Part shown: piece after piece, positions 31,181 through 41,682 of the stretch
How the letters are laid out: every line of letters starts with the position of its first letter
Numbering within the stretch: the first letter of the stretch is position 1
Assembly (NCBI GenBank): GCA_030562195.1
Contig: CM060202.1
Span: forward strand, 31,548,599 to 31,612,598
Length of the DNA stretch: 64,000 bases
From: Nipponacmea schrenckii
Taxonomy: Eukaryota; Mollusca; Gastropoda; Lottiidae
Direction: 5' to 3'
Position numbers and translations under genes: made by a program
The notes under the pieces: generated by a model
The model's input: the letters and a program-made list of their open reading frames with translations, nothing else
Database searches by the model: none
What the model was told of the DNA's origin: nothing

Positions 31181-33860
31181 TCACGTTGCTAAGTCGGAAA
31201 AGTCTATGGCCATATATCTAAATCTATCCGCAATGGCGGGTCTGGGTAATTTTAAACCCGCATGTACCTCATTTAAATATTTACAATCTTTATACACTAA
31301 ATAATCATTCTCATAATCATCATTCTCCGTATTTAAATCATAGGAATTATAATCATCATCATAATCATCATCAATAACAGACTCTAACTGATCAGGCAGT
31401 GAAAATCGTTTAAACATCAGAAAATTAGTCACGTTTGAAGAATCAACAAGTTCTGAAATTCGGTCATGAATTGCTAGACCTGTATTTTGTCTGATAACTC
31501 TTCTACAAATATCTTTAAGGCTCAGATTGTTGGCGAAAAGATAGAATTTTTCTCTCGGTTTTTCTCTTAAATTTTCTGGCAATAATTCTTCATAAGCTTC
31601 CTCGACTTCAAAATGTAATATTTTTGTAATTTGTTCAAATGAGCCACCACTTAAATACAAGATTTGCCTTAATTCATGTCTAGATTGTAAAGAAAATTCC
31701 GCCAGAAATATCTGACCATAGGAGATTTCTCCATCATCTGAGGTTAAAAGTTGAAGGTCGACATTTTTAAAAACAAGAAATTTGATAAAATTGATAGTTT
31801 GATCTATTTGCCATAATGGTGAGAATTGAAGTACATTTTGAATAATAGTGTTACCATTAAGACATGGCTGATTAAAAGATTGTCTACAACCACTGGACAG
31901 AAGTAAATTAAAACATGTTAAATCATAAACATTGCTTGTTAGATTTATGTATTGTAGAGCAGATCGACCATGGTTGTCCACAATATTCACATCAGCTCCA
32001 TGTATTAATAGTGTTTCTAACAATTTTCTATCATTCTTCAAACAAGCCAACATTAAAACTGTTTTCCCGTTATTATCTTGTATATTGACGTCTGCACCAA
32101 GACTGAGTAAAATATCAATACATTCAAGATATCTGGGATAGAATTCACGGGCACATAACTCTATCACTATTGAATTGACTTTCATCTTATTTAATTTTTC
32201 TTTAATCAAAGTAAACCCAATAACACATAGATGGAGTGCTGTATGGCCCTGATGGTTTTGTATATTGACGTCACAGGGTACATCAGTTAAAAATTGAAGA
32301 AAGGGTAAATTATTTAACAATGAGGCCACCATTAATGGTGAATTACCGGCATTATTTAAAAGGTTAAAATCTAATCCATAATAAATTAAATAATTGAAAT
32401 TTAGATATAAATAATCAATATAATAACGAGAGAAAAGGTGAACGATATTTTCACCTGATGACGTTAAAGAATTAATATAGAGTCCGTTTGTAATTAAAAA
32501 CCATAGAGATTGATAATCATTGTTACTGAGAATATATTCAACTAACTGAAGGTGATTATCGTCATGTTTAGTTAAAACATCAATATTATGTTGGATTAAA
32601 ACACAAAATAATTCCACATTCTGAGATTTTGCTATTTTATAAAGAAATTGTAAACCATCCTGAGTGGAGAATACTTCTGTTTTATCACATTTACCAGTTT
32701 CTATCAAATACCTCACTATTTCTATATTATCATTCCTACTGCTATATGTAATGGTGTATAACCTCTATAGTCCTGTTTATTGATATCACAGTTTGTATGG
32801 TTTGTTAAACACCTCACTATTTCTATATTACCATTCTCTACTGCTATATGTAATGGTGTATAACCTTCAATGTCCTGTTTATTGATATCACAGTTTGTAT
32901 GGTTTGTTAAACACCTCACTATTTCTATATTATCATTCTCTACTGCTATATGTAATGGTGTATAACCTCTATAGTCCTGTTTATTGATATCACAGTTTGT
33001 GTGGTTTGTTAAACACCTCACTATTTCTATATTACCATTCTCTACTGCTATATGTAATGGTGTATAACCTATAGTCCTGTTTATTGATATCACAGTTTGT
33101 GTGGTTTGTTAAACACCTCACTATTTCTATATTATCCTTCTCTACTGCTATATGTAATGGTGTATCACCTATACTGTTCTGTTTATTGATATCACAGTTT
33201 GGATGGTTTGTTAAACACTCACTATTTCTATATACCCGTCTCTACTGCTCTATTAATGGTGTATACACCTCTATAGTCCTGTTTATTGATATCACAGTTT
33301 GTATGGTTTGTTAAACACTCACTATTTCTATATTTCCCTTACTACTGCTAAGTAATGGTGTATAAACTATATTGTCCTGTTTATTGATATCACAGTTTGT
33401 GTGGTTTGTTAAATACCACAAATATTCTATATTATCCTTCCTACTGCTATATGTAATGGTGTATAACTCCATAGCATGTTTATTGATATCACAGTTTGTA
33501 TGGTTTGTTAAACACTTCACTATTTCTATATTTCCCCTTCCCTACTGCTACTAAAGTAATGGTGTATAATCATATTGGTCTGTTTATTGATATCACAGTT
33601 AGTGTGGTTTGTTAAATACCTCACTATTTCTATATTACCTTCTCTACTGCTATATGTAATGGTGTATAACGCATAGCCCTGTTTATTGATATCACAGTTT
33701 GTGTGGTTTGTTAAAACTCACTATTTCTATATTATCTTCTCTACTGCTATATTAATGGTGTATACCTTACTGTTCCGTGTATTGATATGACAATCACCAC
33801 TCTGTATTAATCTGTTTAAAGACTCTATATCATTGTTGTTACAGCATCGAATAAATCCAT
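31181..33860 (-). pseudogene. Ankyrin-repeat/SOCS-box gene, copy A (N-terminal repeats broken)
   Basis: A paralog of the intact gene at 55014-57845. The C-terminal part, 31181-32716, is open for 511 codons and carries divergent ankyrin repeats (DVNIQNHQGHTALHLCVIG, ADVNIQDNNGKTVLMLACL) and a SOCS-box-like segment, SLKDICRRVIRQNTGLAIHD. Upstream, 32717-33860 has about eleven 102-bp ankyrin units with many one- and two-base indels, so only pieces stay open (for example 32722-33093). The start region (ATG at 33858-33860) also lacks one base relative to copy B (GTTGTTACAG against GTTGTTCACAG). The C-terminus is longer than in copy B, ending IADRFRYMAIDFSDLAT. Either a decaying duplicate or a region with many sequencing errors in a tandem array; the C-terminal frame has been kept. 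Confidence 0.8.
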
Positions 33861-34756
33861 TTTTAAACCAGCCTGTAATAAATAAAACAGTAATTATACA
33901 ATCTGTAAATATCTAACTAATATACATATATTTGTTTTAGCAGCTTTGGTGTTGGATTATCCACGAAATATGAAATGAAAAAATTCCTAGTGATAATGAA
34001 CAATTCTACAAAGTTTTTCAAATCCAGAAAAGAATTTTGCCTTCACCCCCCTCCCGCCTCTCAAAATACCTAAAGAAATTACGAAATGAAAATGTGATGA
34101 AAATTGGCGATAACTTCCAACTGGCTACTACAGGCAGGCTAAGCACATTCAAAAACCATCAAGATAGAATGTCAATATAGGTTATATTTTTATTCACAAA
34201 GTTTAATGGTTATAGGTTATGGTAAATAAACTGTAAAGCAATATGACATCTTAGCCAGGACGAAAACAATTCTTAACATCAAAAAATGGCACCATGCATA
34301 ATAAAGACACAATTATTCAGTCTGAAGAACAGTTATTCGAGTAGAGAGTTCTAAAATAATTCTTACGATAATAAAATAAACGTATTGTTGTTTAAATTTG
34401 TACCTTTGATAATCATTTGCATATGGAATGAACGTAAATGCTAAAATATAATATTTATTTAGATGGGTCAACACTAGTGACGACACGAATATGACTAGAG
34501 TTACTAGTGACTGGTGAATCGTGTTATTCATTATAAATAGTAAGGTGTGCTATACATATCACTTAAAATGTTTTTAAGAAATAAAAGAGTAAATGTTTGT
34601 AAAACAGCACAACATTCTTGATACTAAAGGCCTCACGGTTCGAGGTAAAACATAATAATGTAATTTCCTTCCAAATATTCCATAATATGCATCGCCAACA
34701 ACGAGAAATACACAATAATCCCTTTTATTTAAGATATATAATAACTTAGAATCATT
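33861..34756 (-). other. 5' flank of ankyrin copy A, duplicated at 57846-59487
   Basis: It is nearly identical to the flank of copy B, including TTTATTTATTACAG|GCTGG, a splice acceptor 12 bp ahead of the ATG, which implies an upstream noncoding exon. That exon was not located. Short open frames here (34313-34531) have no protein-like features. Confidence 0.6.
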
Positions 34757-35230
34757 TTAAAGGGATAATAGGCGTTAGAACGAACATAAAATTTTAAGTT
34801 CACTCAAATTTGGACAATAACAGTATATATCCATCAGTGGACTTACCTATACATCAAAGTCCCTCTAAAATCCGATAAATCCCCAAAATAAAGTAGTTAA
34901 TCATAAAACGCTAGAGCCATCCATCAAGCGATTTTCAAATCTTGTAAATATAAAGGGAAGTAACTCTAACATGTGGGTTTTCACGCGTCCTTGACCCCTA
35001 CTGTTGAATTCCACAATGATGTTTTAGCGTTGATTTACCAGACGCTTTTATTCTCAAACTGAATGGAATCGTCGCTGGCTCACTTTTTTTTAAAATTCCA
35101 AATATATTTCTATTGTGGCTTTTTAAAATTTGATAAAGTGTGGGATGCATACTTATTTAACTAATAGTCAATATTAAACACAAATATAAGCCGTAGGACG
35201 AGTGTATTCTAACGCCTATTATCCCTTTAA
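34757..35230. mobile_element. 466-bp MITE with TTAA target duplication (piggyBac-like)
   Basis: The element 34761-35226 has perfect 20-bp terminal inverted repeats (AGGGATAATAGGCGTTAGAA and its complement) and is flanked by TTAA on both sides. The duplicated copy at 59484-59487 shows the uninterrupted site, CATTTTAACTGGATGTAG, so insertion was exact. TTAA duplication is the hallmark of piggyBac-type transposition (established). There is no coding capacity, so it is non-autonomous. Internal sequence (GATAAATCC, AAAACGCT) resembles the elements near 52.1 and 60.85 kb. Confidence 0.85.
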
Positions 35231-35298
35231 CTGGATGTAGAACGCACAGGCACCAGATTCTGATAAAAAATAAAAAAAAATTCGTATATGTATTAAGA

Positions 35299-36082
35299 AT
35301 AGAAAGGTGCCTAAGGCGCCATCTTGTTCTAAAAAGTACTGGTCACGGAAGTAGGCAAAGATTACGTCATAGTACGGATTGAATAAATTCCTGTCCATTG
35401 ATTGGTCAGACTTATTTGCGAGGTTTCTTCAAAACAAACCCTTTGTTGTGATTTTATCTGAGTGATGTTCTTGACATCTGAGCAGTGTCGTGCGCTGGAA
35501 TACGCCGAAAAGGGACACAATTTGGTTATAATAGGTCAGGCTGGAACTGGAAGAGCTTTTTTTATTAAAGAATGTGTTAAAAAATTGTCAGAAAATTGTG
35601 GAAAACGTGTCGCAATTACCGCCAGCAGGCACCAGATTCTGATATTTTTAAATCTAAAACTGCCTAATAATTATTAGATATCAAATAAGGACATTTACCA
35701 TGCTAAAGTAGCCTCTTTGGACATTATTATTATTTTTTTTAATTCTGTGCTTGAATTTCCCGCATTATTTAATACAATATTTATGACCAATCAAACAAAA
35801 GCAATTTAAACAACTGCGGAGAATGACGTCATCTTTGTTTATCTTCCGTACCCCATACTTTTATTTGGAGTAAGAATTAATGTATTTCGATAAAATACGA
35901 CATTTTATACTGTTGTTATCATGTAAAAGGGTTTTTTTTTTTAGTTTAAGAAATATTTAACAATACTGTTTGAATGTCAAAGCATGTGAAAAACGGTATG
36001 AATTATGAAGATATAACGAGAAACATCGCCGAGGATCAGCAAGTAATGTAAGAACAAGATGGCGCCTTAGGTACCTTTCTAT
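35299..36082. mobile_element. 784-bp inverted-repeat element carrying a PIF1-like fragment
   Basis: ATAGAAAGGTGCCTAAGGCG plus CCATCTTGTTCT at 35299-35330 is repeated in reverse complement at 36051-36082 with one mismatch. Between them lie the PIF1-like fragment and AT-rich sequence. No clear target-site duplication was seen. The right end abuts the 60-bp minisatellite. Confidence 0.65.
35465..35677 (+). pseudogene. PIF1-like helicase N-terminal fragment
   Basis: The frame starts at an ATG and reads MFLTSEQCRALEYAEKGHNL, then VIIGQAGTGRAFFIKECVKK, then GKRVAITAS. This is the start of PIF1-family helicase domain 1A: a Q-motif-like SEQ..AL, the Walker A region, and the (V/I)A.TA(S/P) strand. 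The Walker A lysine of GQAGTGK(S/T) is Arg here and the following Ser/Thr is Ala, so ATP binding should be lost. Similarity stops abruptly at ITAS, where a 19-bp sequence (CAGGCACCAGATTCTGATA, 35626-35644) also found at 35247-35265 begins. PIF1 domains occur in host genes and in Helitrons; this fragment cannot tell which was the source. Confidence 0.65.
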
Positions 36083-37005
36083 ATAGAAACTTGTTACCTT
36101 TCAACCACCTTAACTTGTTATCTAGCTAGTACCTCTGTTATATAGTAACTTGTTACCTTTCAACCACCCTAACTTGTTATCTAGCTAGTATCCTTCTGTT
36201 ATATAGTAACTTGTTACCTTTCAACCCCCTAACTTGTTATCTAGCTAGTACCTTCTGTTATATAGTAACTTGTTACCTTTCAACCACCTTAACTTGTTAT
36301 CTAGCTAGTATCTTCTGTTATATAGTAACTTGTTACCTTTCAACCCCCTTAACTTGTTATCTAGCTAGTACCTTCTGTTATATAGTAACTTGTTACCTTT
36401 CAACCACCTTAACTTGTTATCTAGCTAGTATCTTCTGTTATATAGTAACTCGTTACCTTTCAACCCCCTTAACTTCTTATCTAGCTAGTATCATCTGTTA
36501 TATAGTAACACGTTACCTTTCAACCACCTTAACTTCTTATCTAGCTAGTACCTTCTGTTATATAGTAACTTGTTACCTTTCAACCACCTTAACTTCTTAT
36601 CTAGCTAGTACCTTCTGTTATATAGTAACTTGTTACCTTTCAACCCTAACTTGTTATCTAGCTAGTGCCTTCTGTTACATAGTAACTCGTTAGCTTCCAA
36701 CAAACATAACTTGTTATCTAGTTAGTACCTTCTGTTATATAGTAACTTGTAACCTTTCAACCCCCTTACTTCTTATCTAGCTAGTACCTTCTGTTATATA
36801 GTAACTTGTTACCTTTCAACCACCCTTACTTGTTGTCTAGCTAGTTCCTTCTGTTATATAGTAACTTGTTACCTTTCAACCAAGCTAACTTGTTGTCTAG
36901 CTAGTACCTTCTCTTATATAGTAACTTGTTACATTTCAACCACCCTAACTTGTTATACAGCTACTGCCCTCTGTTATATAGTAACTTGTTGTCTTTCAAC
37001 CCTAA
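36083..37005 (+). repeat. 60-bp minisatellite, first block
   Basis: The unit is CTTCTGTTATATAGTAACTT, GTTACCTTTCAACCACCCTA and ACTTGTTATCTAGCTAGTAC, about 15 copies. Because 60 is a multiple of three it opens long artificial frames. Confidence 0.95.
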
Positions 37006-37595
37006 ACAAAATATTGGCGGTCCACAAGAACTATAAATTACCCCACCATACATGACCCTCTATCAAAATTAGTGTTTTAAACAGCTATATATAAACAGTT
37101 TAGATGTCTATTGTAAGAAATATACAACCTGGACTAAAATTTACAGTAAAATAATAAAATCATAATACCTGACAATATCTGTTCAATATTTTCTACCAAT
37201 TTTACACAGCTCAAATATGGCGACCGTTCTCTTACAAGGAAGTTTATTAAACAAGTATTGCACAACTAGTTTAGCAGGGCTGATCACGTGTTTTAGGGAG
37301 TGTAGGGTATCTTTCTAGGAATTGAGGTATACTAAACAGAAATTACTGAAGCGAAATCAGTTTTTAATAAAAGCAGTGTAATTTTCCACCATGTTTTTGT
37401 TTTATAAACTAGATTTCAAGACAGTATTGATAGTCTTAGAATGATATTATTCCGATATTTATTTAAAAAGGTAAAAACAAACTATCTATTGTTGATGCAC
37501 GAACAAATTGGGGGTCCTCATAGTGATGTTGACATTAAAAAGTTAAGTTTATGTGTCTGTAAAGGTAGAATAGTTAAACATAATAAATACCTTCT
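37006..37595 (+). repeat. Conserved spacer of about 590 bp between 60-bp arrays (copy 1)
   Basis: It starts CCTAAACAAAATATTGGCGG and ends near AGGTAGAATAGTTAAACATA. The sequence is repeated almost exactly at 46155-46745, and its 3' half at 45405-45745. It contains GATCACGTGTTTTAGGGAGT. A short frame at 37441-37668 (LMHEQIGGPHSDVDIKKL) is shared by all three copies but recognisable in no known family. Confidence 0.9.
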
Positions 37596-38690
37596 GTTAC
37601 ACAGTAACATGTTACTTTTCTGTGCCTTTCTGTTATATAGTTACTTGTTACCTTTCAACCAAACCTAACTTGTTATCTAGCTAGTACCTTCTGTAATTTG
37701 GTAACTTGTTACCTTTCAACTCAACCTAACTTGTTATCTAGCTAGTATCTTCTGTTATATAGTAACTTGTTCCCTTTCAACCCTAACTTGTTATCTAGCT
37801 AGTACCTTCTGTAATATAGTAACTTGTTACCTTTCAACCCTAACTTGTTATCTAGCTAGTGCCTTCTGTTATATAGTAACTTGTTACCTTTCAACCACCC
37901 TAACTTGTTATCTAGCTAGTACCTTCTGTAATATAGTAACTTGTTACCTTACAACCCAACCTAACTTGTTATCTAGCTAGTACCTTCTGTTATATAGTAA
38001 CTTGTTACTTTTCGACCACCCTAACTTGTTATCTAGCTAGTGCCTTCTGTTATATAGTAACTTGTTACCTTTCAACCACCCTAACTTGTTATCTAGTTAG
38101 TACCTTTTGTTATATAGTAACTTGTTACCTTTCAACCCTAACTTGTTATCTAGCTAGTATTCTCTGTTATATAGTAACTTGTTACCTTTCAACCACCCTA
38201 ACTTGTTATCTAGCTAGTACCTTCTGTTATATAGTAACTTGTTACCTTTCAACCACCCTAACTTGTTATCTAGCTAGTACCTTCTGTTATATAGTAACTT
38301 GTTACCTTTCAACCACCCTAACTTGTTATCTAGCTAGTACCTTCTGTTATATAGTAACTTGTTACTTTTCAACCAACCTGACTTGTTATCTAGCTAGTAT
38401 CATCTGTTATATAGTAACTTGTTACCTTTCAACCAACCTGACTTGTTATCTAGCTAGTACCATCTGTTATATAATAACTTGCTACCTTTCAACCAACCTA
38501 ACCTGTTATCTAGCTAGTACCATCTGTTATATAGTAACTTGCTACCTTTCAACCTCCCTAACTTGTTATCTAGTCAGTGCCTTCTGTTATATAGTAACTT
38601 GTTACCTTTCAACCAGTCTCACTTGCTATCTAGTTAGTACCATCTGTTATATAGTAACTTGTTATCTTTCAACCAACCTAACTAAATTGA
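37596..38690 (+). repeat. 60-bp minisatellite, second block
   Basis: The same unit as 36083-37005, about 19 copies, with 54-bp variants lacking CACC. It ends in a tail (AGAAAAGACAGTAGTTAAGA) also found at 48893. Confidence 0.95.
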
Positions 38691-38935
38691 TTCAGAAAAG
38701 ACAGTAGTTAAGAAAATAAAATCATTACCTGTATATATGTTGTTTGTCCCCTTTTTATCTTGCGTTCCTTTTTTTTACCTGTAACTCAAACCCAGCTGTA
38801 ATATTAAGAAGTATATTTTGTTACGACAAGTCACGAGTATTACGCTTGAAATAATTTCTATAGGTCTATGTCAGCTTAACTTGTTATATATCACCGCATG
38901 TTTTATCGCTAGAGTACAACAAAGTTATGCAGGTC

Positions 38936-39160
38936 GAAGGGACTGACATGGAAAAAGCCTCTAGTCGTTCGGATGGGACAGGCTGTGCATGTTAAAGTTT
39001 CCTTGACTATTGGAAATCGAAAAGAAAGTAGGCTTATGCCGCATTTCTGGCACAAGTTCCCTCAATGCATACTGCATGGCGTTGCCCATCTTCATTAGTC
39101 GATAAGACAGGAAAGTAGGACGTAAAACTCCATCTATTTCATTACATTTTGATTCAATTA
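38936..39160 (+). mobile_element. SINE-like element
   Basis: It contains TCGTTCGGATGGGACAGGCT, GCATGTTAAAGTTTCCTTGA and TTCTGGCACAAGTTCCCTCA. The GGATGGGAC/ACCGAGGTCC core (complete in the 49.1-kb copy) is familiar from invertebrate tRNA-derived SINEs. The 3' end is the GTAGGACGTAAAACTCCATC tail. Confidence 0.6.
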
Positions 39161-39234
39161 ACAAAACAAAATAAAACTGCTTAATTTAATTTATAAACAA
39201 GGCTGTAAATGATAAAAACTATTAAATCGATGTA

Positions 39235-39400
39235 TGTATCAGTAAGTTTGGGTGTAAAACTAGAAGGTTTAATATAACCCTATATCTAGACTGTAGTTCA
39301 GGTGTAAGACAAGGATATATAATGAGACCTTGGTTATTTTGTTTATTTATAAACCAGTTTGGTTGATTATATGAATAAAGGAGATGTGAGGGGAATTTTT
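39235..39400 (+). pseudogene. LINE reverse-transcriptase fragment
   Basis: At 39295 the frame reads SSGVRQGYIMRPWLFCLFIN with QF, the (S)G(V/L)RQG...LSP.LF..(F/Y)IN.. motif of non-LTR reverse transcriptases. After a one-base frame change it continues VDYMNKGDVRGIF. Upstream there are more breaks. It belongs to a degenerate 5'- and 3'-truncated copy. Confidence 0.7.
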
Positions 39401-39562
39401 ATAAACCAGTTTGGTTGATTATATGAATAAAGGAGATGTGAGGGGAATTTTTATAAACCAGTTTGGTTGATTATATGAATAAAGGAGATGTGAGGGGAAT
39501 TTTTATAAACCAGTTTGGTTGATTATATGAATAAAGGAGATGTGAGGGGAATTTTTATAAAC
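39345..39562 (+). repeat. 52-bp minisatellite derived from the LINE fragment, 4 copies
   Basis: TTATAAACCAGTTTGGTTGA, TTATATGAATAAAGGAGATG and TGAGGGGAATTT repeats four times. The first unit is the continuation of the reverse-transcriptase fragment. Confidence 0.92.
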
Positions 39563-40013
39563 CAGTTGTTGATAATGATAACCCTGACCAGACCATACGT
39601 CACCATTATTACCCAATCCATTATTTATCCAATCAGTAAGCTTGTAACAGAAAAGGTTGATTATTGTACCAACCAACAGCCTCCTTCCTAAGTAGTGAAC
39701 GATGTGAAATCTAATAGGATGAAAGTGTTAAATTCTTACTGAAACTTCAGAATTCTAACTCTCTCTAGCTTCCATCTTAAATCAAGGGAAATAAATGCTG
39801 TTTATAATTAAATCATAATAAATCTCCTATAGTCCCCTTTGTGTTTATTATTTGGTAAAATGAAATGTTATTATCAAAAGTTATCTGCTAGCCCTCGAAT
39901 GTTACATACAAAATATAAATTACTATGTACTATGTACTATGTACTATGTACTATGTACTATGTACTATGTACTATGTACTATGTCCTGTTCTGTTAATTA
40001 ATCACAAGACCAT
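39563..40013 (+). repeat. Duplicated block, copy A (partner 50378-50718)
   Basis: From GAAAAGGTTGATTATTGTAC (about 39650) to CACAAGACCATA the sequence is nearly identical to 50378-50718. It includes a TACTATG heptamer microsatellite (39923-39983, about nine units; five or six in the partner). Confidence 0.9.
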
Positions 40014-40457
40014 AATTTGTCAATTAAAGAGGAAAAAAAATTATGAATTTTCTATTTGAAGTTGTGGTCAAAGGTTAATGAAAATTGTCGTTTAATTCCT
40101 GTTGCCACACAGTTGACACAGTTTATTTGGAAACTTCAGTTCGTACTAAACGAAATTTAGGTAATTTTTGTTGCCTTAAAGGCCATTAGAATATAACTAA
40201 ATACAGCAAGTCTAACAGGACTAAAATATTCATCATAATACAGACATAACATCCATTTAATACCACCAATAATAGAGCAAGTAAGATAGTCCATACTCTA
40301 TTATGAAAGTTTATAAGAAGTTTTTGTTTCATCCTAGGCCTGTATAGAAGGGAGAAATACTTCCTATTAGATATGGCCTGGTGTATTAAAGACGATTGTA
40401 ATATTGATCTCTCTGGTTTGATTTGGATATAAATGCAAAAACCATCTAAAACATCAT
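40014..40457 (+). other. Single-copy stretch without features
   Basis: AT-rich; no coding similarity or repeats seen. Confidence 0.5.
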
Positions 40458-40686
40458 TGAATATATTATCTCGGTTTGGCCTTGTTTATTTATTTATGGA
40501 TATTAACTTTATTATAAAAGGTGATTCTACTGAAGGAATATAGAATAAGATGTTATATTATATTGTTATTACACCCCAATATTATCTCGGTTTGGCCTTG
40601 TTTATTTATTTATGGATATTAACTTTATTATAAAAGGTGATTCTACTGAAGGAATATAGAATAAGATGTTATATTATATTGTTATT
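40458..40686 (+). repeat. 120-bp direct duplication at contig edge
   Basis: TATTATCTCGGTTTGGCCTT through ATGTTATATTATATTGTTAT is present twice in a row and then runs into the N gap. Part of it (TATTAACTTTATTATAAAAG through ATAAGATGTTATT) recurs at 61812-61867. Confidence 0.9.
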
Positions 40687-41186
40687 NNNNNNNNNNNNNN
40701 NNNNNNNNNNNNNNNNNNNNNNNNNNNNNNNNNNNNNNNNNNNNNNNNNNNNNNNNNNNNNNNNNNNNNNNNNNNNNNNNNNNNNNNNNNNNNNNNNNNN
40801 NNNNNNNNNNNNNNNNNNNNNNNNNNNNNNNNNNNNNNNNNNNNNNNNNNNNNNNNNNNNNNNNNNNNNNNNNNNNNNNNNNNNNNNNNNNNNNNNNNNN
40901 NNNNNNNNNNNNNNNNNNNNNNNNNNNNNNNNNNNNNNNNNNNNNNNNNNNNNNNNNNNNNNNNNNNNNNNNNNNNNNNNNNNNNNNNNNNNNNNNNNNN
41001 NNNNNNNNNNNNNNNNNNNNNNNNNNNNNNNNNNNNNNNNNNNNNNNNNNNNNNNNNNNNNNNNNNNNNNNNNNNNNNNNNNNNNNNNNNNNNNNNNNNN
41101 NNNNNNNNNNNNNNNNNNNNNNNNNNNNNNNNNNNNNNNNNNNNNNNNNNNNNNNNNNNNNNNNNNNNNNNNNNNNNNNNNNNNNN
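40687..41186. other. Assembly gap (500 N)
   Basis: Exactly 500 N, a conventional placeholder for a gap; true length unknown. Confidence 1.
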
Positions 41187-41504
41187 TCAAATTACCAAAA
41201 ATTTTGCCATTTTTTGGTACGCCAAACTTTTTCTTTTGGTCCACGTTATTTTATTAGCGTAAACCTTAGGATTTAATAACTTCCACCGACTATTAAATAT
41301 GTACAAGCTTACGAAAATGAATTCAACCCGGTCTGTGGTAATTAGGTAATAAAGACCATAGGGTGGCTTATATCCACCGTCTTGTAAGTTATTTAAAACA
41401 ATGGATTTCAGTGAAGTTTGCTAAAGAAATTTACGATGTGATATACTGATAACCGACAAGTAAATAAAACATTGTCTACTATTTTTTATGAATACCATGT
41501 ATCG

Positions 41505-41600
41505 TCAAGTATCGATACAGGACCCCGCGATACGATACGCGTATCGTGGCATGTCGTATCGCGATACATCGATTCAACGATATATCGTGCCAGCACTAAC
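41505..41600. mobile_element. Possible hAT-type transposon end
   Basis: It contains nested palindromes GTATCGATAC, GCGATACGATACGCG and CGATATATCG, ending CGTGCCAGCACT. Similar CAGTGCTGGCACGATA termini occur in hAT elements. Only one end is visible. Confidence 0.3.
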
Positions 41601-41682
41601 TCATTTAACATATTTTCCATTTTTTAAATATTTTCAATAAGGTTCATTTGTTGGGGACGAAAATTTCATCAAGTTTCTTCAA

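Noticed and set aside
36211..36693. 160-codon frame of repeated TCYLAS/CYIVT units (similar at 45641-46207 and 48107-48379)
   Set aside because: Translation of the 60-bp minisatellite; frames break wherever the unit loses bases.
40637..41262. Frames of about 200 codons across 40.6-41.3 kb
   Set aside because: Almost entirely N; they are artefacts of the gap.
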